Shown piece after piece: positions 14,465 to 22,771 of a stretch of 23,750 nucleotides of DNA; positions within the stretch are counted from its first letter, which is position 1; each line of letters begins with the position of its first letter. Origin of the DNA: Actinomycetes bacterium (GTDB lineage Bacteria > Actinomycetota > Coriobacteriia > Coriobacteriales > Eggerthellaceae). Under the pieces are notes generated by a model that did no database searches, was not told the DNA's origin, and worked only from the letters and a program-made list of their open reading frames with translations. The position numbers and the translations under genes were made by a program. The stretch covers positions 1 through 23,750 of the forward strand of contig JAEZDJ010000116.1 of the NCBI GenBank assembly GCA_023429565.1. The letters run 5' to 3'.

Positions 14465-15568
14465 CTACGGGATATCCTTGCTCAAGATTTCGCAGATAGC
14501 TTCGCTCGCATGCCCATCGCCATAGGGATTCGACGCTTGAGACATAGCCTCGTAAACTCGCTGATCAGTCAAAAATTCGGAGAAGGCAGCATAGATGTTC
14601 CCCTCATCCGTGCCAACCAGCTTCAAGGTGCCCGCTTCAATCCCCTCTGGACGTTCGGTCGTGTCCCGCATGACAAGAACGGGCTTCCCCAAACTTGGCG
14701 CCTCTTCTTGAATGCCGCCCGAATCGGTCAGGATCAAAAAGCTGCGCGCAAGATAGTTGTGAAAATCAAGGACGTCCAACGGCTCGATTATCCTCAAACG
14801 CTCAAACCCGTCCAATTCTGCATGGGCAGCTTCCCTCACTTGAGGGTTCATATGGATGGGATAGAGGGCCTTTGTATCGGGATGTTCCTCCATGACCTTG
14901 CGGATAGCCCTGAACATGTGATGCATGGGCTCGCCAAGGTTTTCCCGTCGATGCGCGGTGATGAGCATCAGGCGAGAGTCAGATGCCCACGTGAGGTCCT
15001 CGCTCTCGTACTCGGAGGAAACGGTCGTCCTCAGGGCATCGATGCCGGTGTTGCCCGTGACGAAGATGCGATCGTCCGGCTTGCCTTCGTTGATCAGGTT
15101 GCGACGTGACTGCATGGTGGGCGCGAAATAATACTTTGCAATAATATCCACAGCCTGCCGATTGAACTCCTCCGGCCAGGGCGAATAGATGTCATGGGTT
15201 CGAAGCCCCGCCTCAACATGTCCGACAGGGATTTGCAGATAGAACGAGGCGAGAGCTGCCGCGAACGAAGTGGTTGTGTCGCCGTGCACCAAAACCACGT
15301 CAGGAGCAGCCTCCCTCAACACCGCCTCGATGTTCAACAGCACAGCGGAAGTGACGTCGAACAGCGTTTGCCCGTCCTTCATGATTGCAAGATCATAATC
15401 GGGCACGACGCCAAAGGCATCAAGGACCTGGGCAAGCATCTCACGATGCTGGCCAGTGACACAGACGGACGTGCGAAATGTTTCAGGATAGCGCTTGAGT
15501 TCATTCACCAGCGGGCACATCTTTATCGCCTCGGGACGCGTCCCGAACACCAGGAGGATGTTCTTCAT
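14465..15568 (-). CDS. wecB: UDP-N-acetylglucosamine 2-epimerase, non-hydrolysing
   Basis: This 367-residue cytosolic enzyme interconverts UDP-GlcNAc and UDP-ManNAc. It has the family's start FGTRPEAIKM, the GDTTT loop, HVEAGLRT, PEEFNRQ, the catalytic HRRENLG and the C-terminal nucleotide-binding DSGGIQEEAPSLGKPVL. Length matches E. coli WecB (376). The ATG at 15568 is chosen because the protein then starts directly at the Rossmann strand; a weak AGAGG lies 11 bases upstream. An open frame extends upstream to 15688 but has no family similarity. It lies 220 bases upstream of the nfrB-like gene on the same strand and probably feeds it with UDP-ManNAc. Confidence 0.93.
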   Translation of the reverse strand: MKNILLVFGTRPEAIKMCPLVNELKRYPETFRTSVCVTGQHREMLAQVLDAFGVVPDYDLAIMKDGQTLFDVTSAVLLNIEAVLREAAPDVVLVHGDTTTSFAAALASFYLQIPVGHVEAGLRTHDIYSPWPEEFNRQAVDIIAKYYFAPTMQSRRNLINEGKPDDRIFVTGNTGIDALRTTVSSEYESEDLTWASDSRLMLITAHRRENLGEPMHHMFRAIRKVMEEHPDTKALYPIHMNPQVREAAHAELDGFERLRIIEPLDVLDFHNYLARSFLILTDSGGIQEEAPSLGKPVLVMRDTTERPEGIEAGTLKLVGTDEGNIYAAFSEFLTDQRVYEAMSQASNPYGDGHASEAICEILSKDIP

Positions 15569-15890
15569 TGCATGTCTCGCCTCTTCTTCCCACGGAGCGT
15601 TCGAACTCCCAAACAGCCAGACGTTCTGCGTTCGCCATGCCAGAAACGCATGCTTGGCGCTGGCTGCATGCCTTTTATCCCCTGCCATTCTATTTCAAGA
15701 GGGCGGAGAACGGGAAGAAACCCTGCATCTTCCACTTTGCTCCCCCACAGTCGTCAGGATGAAATCTGGGGACCTTCAGACGTTCGAGGATTTCGCGGAT
15801 CAACGAAGGAATGGAGCCGCCAGAGAAATCTGACGGCTCGAAAAAGGCAGCGCCGAACCGAGGGAGGGAGGGGTTCGGCGCAGAAGAAGG
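15569..15890. other. Intergenic region upstream of wecB
   Basis: This stretch of about 320 bases holds the wecB promoter (minus strand) and the terminator of the flavoprotein gene at its right end. A TTGAAA near 15695 on the minus strand could be a -35 element, but no well-spaced -10 follows. A further imperfect hairpin, GAGCCG...CGGCTC (15814-15839), lies beside the terminator. No gene is supported. Confidence 0.4.
15841..15881 (-). terminator. Intrinsic terminator of the third flavoprotein gene
   Basis: On the minus strand, 9 bases after the flavoprotein stop, GCGCCGAACC (15881-15872) pairs with GGTTCGGCGC (15859-15850) around a 12-base loop. Four bases later comes a run of five T (15845-15841). 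A GC-rich stem followed by a U-run is the classic rho-independent form. Confidence 0.8.
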
Positions 15891-17570
15891 CTATTCGATC
15901 CCAGCCAGCATGCGTCCCACAAGATAGCCCTGAGTGAGGGCGCGGCCATGCGAATTGCCCGGAACGTTGATGGGATAGTCGACGGCATGGATGTCGCCCG
16001 ACACATTTCCCACAGCATACAGCCCTTCAACCTGAGAGCCCTGGGCGTCGAGACACCCCAGATCCGTTCCAACGCGAACGCCGCCCACGACGACCAGAAG
16101 GGCGGCACCCACCTTCGATGCGTAATAGGGCGGTGTGTCGATGGGGTACAGGAACTGTTTGCTTTTGTGGAAATCTTCGTCATAGCCGGCTGAGCACAGC
16201 TCGTTGTAGCGCCCGACGGTGCGCTCCAACGAGTCCGCGGGCACTCCTATTTTTTGCGCCAGCTCCTTGAGGGTATCGGCTTTATAGTAGACGCTGTCCA
16301 AATACTGATCGATGGACCCGGCATAGTAGTCGACTGTCGTCTGATACGTTGACAGGCCTTTCTCGCGGAACATGTCCCAGAACATGCCGCCGCCGGCCGA
16401 GAAGCTGTCCATGAGATCTTCTGGCCAGCTGCTGTCGAAAACGCTGTAAGCACAGTCATCTGCCGTGTTCTGCATGATCTGAAGCGAACGGGCTTGCACC
16501 CAAGTCCCCTCGTTGAAGAATCGCTTTCCCTGCTCATTGACGTAGAGGAACGGCCCTTCCAACTGGTTTGACGAGGGATCGGCCCAGCGTTGCGGGTGCA
16601 AGGCGGTTGGAAACGGATGCTCCTGCATTTCCGCCCCTGCCCACAGAGCCATCTTATGCCCGTCTCCGGTATTGGCACCCATCGGGGTGTAGATGTTTGG
16701 AATCGTGTTCGCAGTGGGACAGTAATATGAGCACATCTCCTCGCTTCCGCCGATGTCGCCCGTCGCCAAAACCGTCCCCTTCGAGGCAAGCACCTTCTTG
16801 TATCCGTCATCGGTTTTCAACAGCGCGCCTATGACCGCGCCCGCATCGTTCTTCAGCAGTTGCTCGGCCGGAGCCTCGAACAGGTAGGTCACTCCCGCCT
16901 TGACGCTGTCGAGGTACAGAACCTCTGGACCCACGAAGGGCATGTCAGGATTTTCCAGGTCGTCTCCGCCGTTGACGATGAGATAACCCGGCTCGTCGGG
17001 AAGAAGCGGATTGCGAGAATAGCCATCCCATATCCCGACATGGCAGCCATGGGCCCGCGCCTTCTCGGCCAGCCAGTCTCCCGCCTCGCCAGAACGGTTG
17101 AGATATTGTGCGATGAGCGCTTCGTTTGGTCGGTTTCCACAGGTTTGCATCCACCTGAACTGCGCATCTTCAAGGCTCTTGCACGTGCCGTCGGCAAACG
17201 CGACGGAATCGGCGCAATTGATGGTGCCCGCTCCTGCACCACGCTCGGAAAACGTCCCCATCTTCTCCGCAACCACAACCTTCATGCCCTGTTCCGCACC
17301 GGAAAGAGCTGCGGAGACGCCGGCCAACCCGGCACCGATGACCAGCATCTCCGTCTCTATGGTCTCAACGATGTCGGCCTCCGGTATGGCTTCGGGCGCC
17401 GTAAACCAATCGGGCTGGCCTGACGCCTCCGTTGCGGTTGCTTCTCCCGCCTGGACCTCCGTCGTCTTCGAAGAGGGAGCGCACCCCGCAAGCGCGCTGC
17501 CTCCGACAACGCCCATCACTCCCAGTGCCGTGCCTGCGATGAAATTCCGGCGGGTAAGCTTCGTGTCCAT
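15891..17570 (-). CDS. Tat-exported lipoprotein FAD reductase, fumarate/urocanate-reductase superfamily
   Basis: This 559-residue protein has a twin-arginine signal (LTRRNFIAG) and lipobox LAGC near residue 30, predicting export in folded form and lipid anchoring. The FAD glycine motif GAGLAG is at 79-84. GKRFFNEG contains Arg350 at the site of the catalytic arginine of fumarate reductases. The C-terminal segment GLYAVGNVSGDIHAVDYP contacts FAD. No FMN-binding domain is present. A strong AAGGAGG lies 7 bases before the ATG at 17570. It is divergent from a LysR-type gene, its likely regulator, and ends at an intrinsic terminator, so it is probably monocistronic. It would oxidise or reduce an organic substrate outside the membrane; the substrate is unknown. 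Confidence 0.9.
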   Translation of the reverse strand: MDTKLTRRNFIAGTALGVMGVVGGSALAGCAPSSKTTEVQAGEATATEASGQPDWFTAPEAIPEADIVETIETEMLVIGAGLAGVSAALSGAEQGMKVVVAEKMGTFSERGAGAGTINCADSVAFADGTCKSLEDAQFRWMQTCGNRPNEALIAQYLNRSGEAGDWLAEKARAHGCHVGIWDGYSRNPLLPDEPGYLIVNGGDDLENPDMPFVGPEVLYLDSVKAGVTYLFEAPAEQLLKNDAGAVIGALLKTDDGYKKVLASKGTVLATGDIGGSEEMCSYYCPTANTIPNIYTPMGANTGDGHKMALWAGAEMQEHPFPTALHPQRWADPSSNQLEGPFLYVNEQGKRFFNEGTWVQARSLQIMQNTADDCAYSVFDSSWPEDLMDSFSAGGGMFWDMFREKGLSTYQTTVDYYAGSIDQYLDSVYYKADTLKELAQKIGVPADSLERTVGRYNELCSAGYDEDFHKSKQFLYPIDTPPYYASKVGAALLVVVGGVRVGTDLGCLDAQGSQVEGLYAVGNVSGDIHAVDYPINVPGNSHGRALTQGYLVGRMLAGIE

Positions 17571-17810
17571 AGATCGTCCTCCTTGGTATCAATTCTTCCC
17601 CTGACAAGCATGTTCCGTTTCCGAGCATACTGCCAAGCCCTGCACGCAGGGAAGCAACACGCTTTTGCTGTTGTGCAAGAATAAGAAGAGGTGCCGCGTT
17701 TCTTCCACAGTGCGGAATCTGATACCATGGGCCCATTGATGATCGTAGGACTTTGCGACAGGGGCAAAAAAGGGGAGCTGCCCTCTCGACGTGGCAAGGG
17801 AAGGGAGCCT
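17571..17810. promoter_or_regulatory. Divergent promoter region with candidate LysR operators
   Basis: These 240 bases separate the flavoprotein and the LysR gene. Two symmetrical sites stand out: CCCTGC-AC-GCAGGG (17638-17651) and TTGC-N6-GCAA (17665-17678). The second contains the T-N11-A core typical of LysR binding sites. They are 13 bases apart, as expected for a regulator that binds two neighbouring sites. The ribosome site of the LysR gene (AAGGGAG) lies just before 17811. Function is inferred from form and position. Confidence 0.5.
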
Positions 17811-18692
17811 ATGGATTCAAAGGTATTCACATACTTTGAAGCAGTCGAACGCCACCGGAATTATTCACGAGCCGCAGGTGAACTTTACCTTTCACCCCAA
17901 GGCCTGAACGCCGCCATGCGCCGACTTGAGAGCGATTTGGGCGTTCCCCTTTTCGACGTCAAGAGGGGTTCGGTTGAGCTGACCGAGTACGGACAGTGCT
18001 TCTCGTGTTATGCCCACACCATCGGATCGTGCCTGTCTGCCATGCGAACCGAAATCAACGACATCGCAGCGCGCAGGTCAAACAGCATTCGCTTGGGATG
18101 CTCGATGGGGGTGTTGGGCTATTTGGGAGACGACATCATCGCCCGGTTCAATGCAACACATGCAGGTGCCTCCATTTTCGTGGAGGAGCTGCCCGACTAC
18201 CAATGCGAACGAAACATGCTTGAAGGAAAATACGATTACGCCTTGGTCATCGACCCCATCGATCATCCCGACCTCATTGCGTGGAACCTGTGTTCCGACT
18301 ATCAGTTCTGCTGGGTCAAAAACGATGACGCGCTTGCCTGTCGCAGCGAGCTGAGCATGGAAGACCTTGATGGACGCAACATCATGACCGTGGGAGAGGG
18401 ATATAAGAACACTTCGGCCTTGCTGGAACTGTGCGCGACAGCCAGCGTGCACCCTTGCATAAAATACTCGAGCGAGATGATGCGCATCTACGAATTCGCC
18501 CGAAGCGGAGAGGGCATCGGGATCACCTGTCGCAACCATGTCGAGAGAACCCCCTCGAACGCCGTGGTGGGCATCCCGCTGCGCTGTTTGCCTTGGGGGT
18601 TCTCGATATGTCATAAACGCGGCCGTATGCCGCTTGATGTGGACACCGCCTTCGTTTCATTCATGAAAACGCTCCGTCGCACATACCAGTAG
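17811..18692 (+). CDS. LysR-family transcriptional regulator
   Basis: This 293-residue protein has the LysR winged helix-turn-helix at residues 1-60: FTYFEAVERHRNYSRAAGEL, then SPQGLNAAMRRLESDLGVPLFD. A periplasmic-binding-protein-like effector domain follows at about 90-290. Length is typical (about 300). The ATG at 17811 is chosen because AAGGGAGCCT precedes it and the helix-turn-helix starts at once; the open frame to 17691 has no family match. It should bind the intergenic region and switch the divergent flavoprotein gene in response to a small molecule, possibly that enzyme's substrate. The effector is unknown. Confidence 0.92.
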   Translation: MDSKVFTYFEAVERHRNYSRAAGELYLSPQGLNAAMRRLESDLGVPLFDVKRGSVELTEYGQCFSCYAHTIGSCLSAMRTEINDIAARRSNSIRLGCSMGVLGYLGDDIIARFNATHAGASIFVEELPDYQCERNMLEGKYDYALVIDPIDHPDLIAWNLCSDYQFCWVKNDDALACRSELSMEDLDGRNIMTVGEGYKNTSALLELCATASVHPCIKYSSEMMRIYEFARSGEGIGITCRNHVERTPSNAVVGIPLRCLPWGFSICHKRGRMPLDVDTAFVSFMKTLRRTYQ

Positions 18693-18793
18693 CATACGTC
18701 GTCGGAACGGACTCTGAATCGACCCGTCTCAGCTGCCGGACATCCGCCTTCGCCATCGGCTGAGCCATAGCGGCGCCAAGAGGGATGAGACAC

Positions 18794-19681
18794 CTAGTCG
18801 AATCGCGAGATGAAGCTTTCCACAGCCTCCATGTACTCCTTGCCATGCGTGGCGTTTCCGATGTGCGCCGCGCCTTGGACAAGCGTCCACTCGCAGCCCG
18901 GAATGAGATCGTATCCCTCCTTGATGACGTACGGAGTCGCCTCGTCATTCGTGCCGGAAAGCATGAGCGTGGGAACCTTGATCTTATGCAGGTCCTCGCG
19001 AATGTCAAAGTCCTTCATCTTGCCCGTCACCACGAACTCGCTCGCGCCCTGCATGACGTAATAGCACTCCCCCACCATCTCATCGCTGAGAGCCAGCTGC
19101 ACATAGTCAGGCCAAGGGTCGCAACCGACCACATGACGGCGATAGTATTCGTTATATGCCTCCTTCGCGGCAGGAGTGTCGTAGTCGCCGGTACGCTCTG
19201 CTTCAGCAATCGCATCCTGCATATGTTTGGGCATATACTCAATCAGTCGGTTCGCCTCTGAAAGCCACGTGGCGATATTGACCGGCGACCCATTCACCAC
19301 CATGGATCTTACGCCTGAGTCATCCTTGATCATGCACATCATGGCAAGCATGCCGCCCCAAGAGTTGCCAAACAGGTGGATGTCATCCAATCCCAGCGCT
19401 TCCCGAACGGCATAAAACTCGTTGATCCAAAGGTCGTAGTTGTAGAAATCATCTTCCTGGTGAGGTATTTTGGAAGCGCCGCAACCAATCTGATCATAGA
19501 AGATGATCTGGCGATCATAGCGGTCGGCCATATCGCGATAGTTCAACAGGTAGTTGTGTGTGTCGCCAGGACCACCATGCAGCATGAGCAGCGGCTTCTT
19601 GCCGGGCTTCGCCTCCCCGTAGATCTCGTAATAGGTCTTGAATCCCAGATAGTCGACGTAACCCGTTTTCATTTCCGCCAT
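18794..19681 (-). CDS. pip: Proline iminopeptidase-type alpha/beta hydrolase
   Basis: This 295-residue cytosolic hydrolase belongs to peptidase family S33. It has the oxyanion motif HGGPG (35-39), the nucleophile elbow GNSWGG with Ser107, and a plausible triad of Asp246 (GTNDEATP) and His273 (GAAHIG). The YDQIGCGAS segment is usual for prolyl aminopeptidases, as is the length. It would remove N-terminal proline from peptides, although related enzymes act on other amides or esters. The ATG at 19681 has AGGAG 7 bases upstream. The frame continues open to 19954, but that extension is not family-like and is structured leader. It is divergent from an amino-acid antiporter gene. Confidence 0.85.
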   Translation of the reverse strand: MAEMKTGYVDYLGFKTYYEIYGEAKPGKKPLLMLHGGPGDTHNYLLNYRDMADRYDRQIIFYDQIGCGASKIPHQEDDFYNYDLWINEFYAVREALGLDDIHLFGNSWGGMLAMMCMIKDDSGVRSMVVNGSPVNIATWLSEANRLIEYMPKHMQDAIAEAERTGDYDTPAAKEAYNEYYRRHVVGCDPWPDYVQLALSDEMVGECYYVMQGASEFVVTGKMKDFDIREDLHKIKVPTLMLSGTNDEATPYVIKEGYDLIPGCEWTLVQGAAHIGNATHGKEYMEAVESFISRFD

Positions 19682-19704
19682 ACCGCTACTCCTATCGCCG
19701 GTCC

Positions 19705-19784
19705 GTGCGCCCGATGAGGCGCCACTACGGCGATTATACGTCTTGCCGCCGAGGCGAGAAAGGGCATCCCCCTTCTTCTCAGCC
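19705..19784 (-). promoter_or_regulatory. Structured 5' leader of pip
   Basis: Three consecutive stems can form in the pip leader. GGC-GAGAA-AGGG pairs with its complement at 19753-19784, with small bulges. CGGCG (19728-19732) pairs with CGCCG (19747-19751). GTGCGCC (19705-19711) pairs with GGCGCCAC (19718-19725), with one bulge. The last stem ends about 20 bases before the ribosome site. A cis-regulatory RNA is possible, but GC-rich sequence gives such stems by chance. Confidence 0.3.
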
Positions 19785-19888
19785 AAATCGCCTATCGGCG
19801 CTCCACCCCAGCAAATGCACGGTCTCACACCCCCACAACATGAAAGGGAAGCAACTCCTCGTAAACTCTTTTTCATCCTTTTTTCATC

Positions 19889-19900
19889 AACGATATCGTT
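19889..19900. promoter_or_regulatory. Perfect 12-bp palindrome, candidate operator
   Basis: AACGATATCGTT is a perfect palindrome in the divergent region between pip and the antiporter gene, flanked by T-rich sequence. It has the form of a dimeric repressor site. No regulator gene lies next to it. Confidence 0.4.
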
Positions 19901-20078
19901 CGTGCTAATCTCAGATGCCATGATCGACGGCCCGCAAACCCGAACCCACGTCATTGCATGAGATCCCGTTCCAAAACGAAAAACTCGTGCGTGATAGACG
20001 TGGATTCAGCAGCGCAGCCGACCCTCAAGACAAGCAACGCCATTGCTAAACAGAACATGATTTGTCGAAAGGATGAAC

Positions 20079-21518
20079 ATGGAAGAGCAAAAGAAGCGGG
20101 GCATCGGTTTATTCGGCCTGATCGGCATGGTCATCAGCTCATGTATCGGTTCTGGCGTGTTTGCCATCACCGGACAGCTCGCTCAGGTTTCGGCACCTGG
20201 CAGCACACTCGTCGCCTGGGGTGTCGTTGGATTCGGATTCATGATGCTTGCACTTTCACTCGCCAATCTCGGCGCCAAGCGTCCTGAGTTACGTGGCATT
20301 TTCCAATATGCCGAAGAGGGCTTTGGACCGTTTGCCGGCTTCATATCCGGCTGGGGGTACTGGCTTTCAGCCTGGCTCGGCAATGTCGCGTTTGCAACGA
20401 TGATGATGTCGACGCTGGGATACTTCTTTCCGGCGTTTCTGCCCGGCAACACAATTCCCTGCATCGCCTTGGCCTCGGTCATCATGTGGCTGCTCACGCT
20501 TCTCGTTATCCGAGGCGTCGAAAGCGCTTCATTCCTCAACGCCATCGTCATGGTGTGCAAAGTGGTTTCCATCGGTGTCTTCATCGCTTTTGCCATTTTC
20601 CTGTTCAACGCCGATGTGTTCACGGCTGACTTCTGGGGCACTCTGCAGAACAACATGATTGCCATGGGGGAACTCGGCGACGAAGCCGTCAGCCTCGGGG
20701 GCGTCGGAGAGCAGGTGGGCAACTGTCTCATTATTTTGATGTGGACATTCGTAGGCATCGAGGGCGCGACGGTCATGTCTTCCCGCGCACGGAAAAAGAG
20801 CCAGGTCGGCAAGGCGACGGTCATCGGCCTCATTTGCCTGCTGGCCATCTACATCAGCGCGTCGGTGCTTCCCTACGGCTATTTGCCGTACACGGAAATT
20901 GCTGCCATGGATTATCCCGCCATGCTCTACGTCTTCAACTCGATGGCTCCCGGCTGGGGCGGCGCATTCGTGTCGATTGCCATCATCATATCCGTCATGG
21001 GATCATGGCTGTCCTTCACGATTCTCCCCGCCGAAACAACGTCCGACATGGCAGAGCGCAAACTTCTTCCCGCTTCATGGGGTAAACTCAATGCCAAACA
21101 TGCTCCCCAGTTCAGCCTTCTGCTCGTCGGAGCGTGCACCCAGGCATTCATGCTCACCCTCCTGTTCTCTGAAGACGCGTACAACTTCGCCTTTTCCCTC
21201 TGCACGGTTGCCATCGTCATCACCTGGACCATGGCGGCCGCCTATCAAGTGAAATATTCTGCGCAGCATAAGCAGACGGGACAGATGGCCATCGGCATCA
21301 TCGCAGTGGCGTTTCAGGTCATCGGCGTCCTTTTCAATGGGTGGTCATTCCTGTTGCTCACCTGCGTAGGCTACATTCCCGGATTCCTCGTGTATGCAAA
21401 GGCTCGAAAGGACCAAGGAAAAGGACTCACCCGATCCGAACGCATAGGCATGATCGTGATTGGGGCGCTCGGCGTGCTGTCCCTTGTCCTTTTGGCCTTG
21501 GGCATCATCTCCTTCTAG
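20079..21518 (+). CDS. Arginine/ornithine-type antiporter, APC superfamily
   Basis: This 479-residue protein has twelve or more membrane helices. It shows the APC first-helix motif SSCIGSGVFAITG and the sixth-helix segment WTFVGIEGATVMSSRARKKSQVG, which closely fits the basic amino acid/polyamine antiporter group that includes ArcD-type arginine:ornithine exchangers. It would exchange an amino acid for its breakdown product at the inner membrane. Other substrates of this group (agmatine/putrescine, lysine/cadaverine) cannot be excluded. AAAGG lies 7 bases before the ATG at 20079; the in-frame ATG at 20073 directly abuts it. The aminotransferase gene follows 53 bases later on the same strand, suggesting an operon. 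Confidence 0.85.
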   Translation: MEEQKKRGIGLFGLIGMVISSCIGSGVFAITGQLAQVSAPGSTLVAWGVVGFGFMMLALSLANLGAKRPELRGIFQYAEEGFGPFAGFISGWGYWLSAWLGNVAFATMMMSTLGYFFPAFLPGNTIPCIALASVIMWLLTLLVIRGVESASFLNAIVMVCKVVSIGVFIAFAIFLFNADVFTADFWGTLQNNMIAMGELGDEAVSLGGVGEQVGNCLIILMWTFVGIEGATVMSSRARKKSQVGKATVIGLICLLAIYISASVLPYGYLPYTEIAAMDYPAMLYVFNSMAPGWGGAFVSIAIIISVMGSWLSFTILPAETTSDMAERKLLPASWGKLNAKHAPQFSLLLVGACTQAFMLTLLFSEDAYNFAFSLCTVAIVITWTMAAAYQVKYSAQHKQTGQMAIGIIAVAFQVIGVLFNGWSFLLLTCVGYIPGFLVYAKARKDQGKGLTRSERIGMIVIGALGVLSLVLLALGIISF

Positions 21519-21571
21519 GACGGCCGGATCGAAGCGCCGCGCATAAGAGCACCTGCCGAAAGGAGCCTTCC

Positions 21572-22690
21572 ATGCACATTGCCACCATCGGAGTCGAGGA
21601 CTGGCTGAACGTTTGGGAAAAGAGCGCCACCTACGACATAGCGCAATCGACCATAGCGTCGATGACCATGGAAGAGATTCTGTCGCTTGACGGACGCGAT
21701 GGCGGCGAATTCTACGCAAGCCTTGACAAAGAGAAGATGAACTACGGTTGGATTGAGGGATCTCCCGAATTCAAGGAAGAGGTCTCGAAGCTCTACCGAT
21801 CCGCCTCCCCGGACAACATCCTGCAAACCAACGGCGCCACAGGCGCAAACCTTCTAGCCCTACTCGCACTTGTTGAGCCCGGCGATCACGTGGTTGCCGA
21901 ATACCCCACGTATCAGCCTCTGTATGAAATACCACGGGCGCTGGGGGCCGAAGTCGATTACTGGCATATTCAAAAGGATCTGGGGTGGAACCCCGATATC
22001 GGCGACCTCAAACGCATTGTACGTCCCGACACGAAACTGATCTGCATCAACAATGCAAGCAATCCTCTGGGGGCGGTTCTCTCCACCGATATGCTGGAGG
22101 AAATCGCCCAGATAGCACGCTCCGTCGGCGCCTACGTGCTGTCGGATGAAGTCTACCTGCCACTCAACGACATCGAATCCTTCAGGTCGATGGCAGACGT
22201 CTACGATAAAGCGATCGTGACCAATAGCCTCTCCAAAACCTACTCGGTCCCCGGCGTCCGCATAGGATGGACCGTGTCCAACCATGAACTCGCGGACCGG
22301 TTTCGCGTGTATCGCGATTACACCATGATATGCGGCGGCGTGTTCAACGACGCCCTGGCAGTCCATGTCCTCAAAAACCGGAAAAAGATACTCGCCCGCA
22401 ATCGAGCCATCGTGAAGAAAAACCTCGCCATCACTCAAGCATGGATAGACGAGGAGCCCCGCGTCAGCTGGATCCCCCCGCAGGAGGTGTCCACGTCATA
22501 CATCGAACTGGACATTCCCGTCGATGATGAGGAATTCTGCAGCAACCTTTTACGTGAACAGGGAGTTTTGCTTGTGCCAGGAAGCAGGTTCGAGCTGCCG
22601 CGCGGCGCTCGGCTCGGCTACTGCGCTGCAGAACCGATAGTGCGCGAAGGCCTTGCCCGCCTCAGCACGGCGTTACGCGCATTCGACTGA
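21572..22690 (+). CDS. Class I/II PLP-dependent aminotransferase
   Basis: This 372-residue fold-type I enzyme carries the PLP-binding lysine Lys222 in SLSKTYSVPGVRIGW. It also has the aspartate-containing SDEVYLPL and the NNASNPLGAVLS segment in place of the usual NPTG. The N-terminal part has the NYGWIEGSPEFKEEV motif of COG0436-type aminotransferases. It would move an amino group between an amino acid and a 2-oxo acid in the cytosol. Its natural substrate is unknown, but its position after an amino-acid antiporter suggests the transported amino acid or a product of it. AAAGGAG lies 6 bases before the ATG at 21572; the longer open frame to 21341 lies within the antiporter gene. Confidence 0.88.
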   Translation: MHIATIGVEDWLNVWEKSATYDIAQSTIASMTMEEILSLDGRDGGEFYASLDKEKMNYGWIEGSPEFKEEVSKLYRSASPDNILQTNGATGANLLALLALVEPGDHVVAEYPTYQPLYEIPRALGAEVDYWHIQKDLGWNPDIGDLKRIVRPDTKLICINNASNPLGAVLSTDMLEEIAQIARSVGAYVLSDEVYLPLNDIESFRSMADVYDKAIVTNSLSKTYSVPGVRIGWTVSNHELADRFRVYRDYTMICGGVFNDALAVHVLKNRKKILARNRAIVKKNLAITQAWIDEEPRVSWIPPQEVSTSYIELDIPVDDEEFCSNLLREQGVLLVPGSRFELPRGARLGYCAAEPIVREGLARLSTALRAFD

Positions 22691-22771
22691 TTCTAACATT
22701 TCATCAAGAATGGGCGACCAGCCCCGAAGAATCGACCTGAAGCACCTTCCCAACCAGCAGCCGTTCATCCG

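Larger units (their letters stand above)
19682..20078. promoter_or_regulatory. Divergent region between pip and the antiporter gene
   Basis: This stretch of 397 bases holds no supported gene. On the pip side (19700-19790) it can fold into three hairpins, listed separately. In the middle are T-rich runs (19867-19885) and a perfect 12-base palindrome at 19889-19900. The right part, next to the antiporter, is AT-richer and presumably holds its promoter. I could not identify a convincing -35/-10 pair. Confidence 0.45.

Noticed and set aside
15569..15688. N-terminal extension of the wecB product
   Set aside because: The extra 40 residues have no family similarity; family proteins begin at the FGTRPEAIKM strand.
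19681..19800. TPP-riboswitch-like bases (GGCTGAGA and TAATCGCCGTAG) on the minus strand upstream of pip
   Set aside because: The pairing order and conserved loops of the TPP aptamer are not met, and the downstream gene is not a thiamine gene.
19682..19954. N-terminal extension of the peptidase
   Set aside because: The frame is open but Cys/Gly/Arg-rich and unlike the family, and a good ribosome site precedes 19681.
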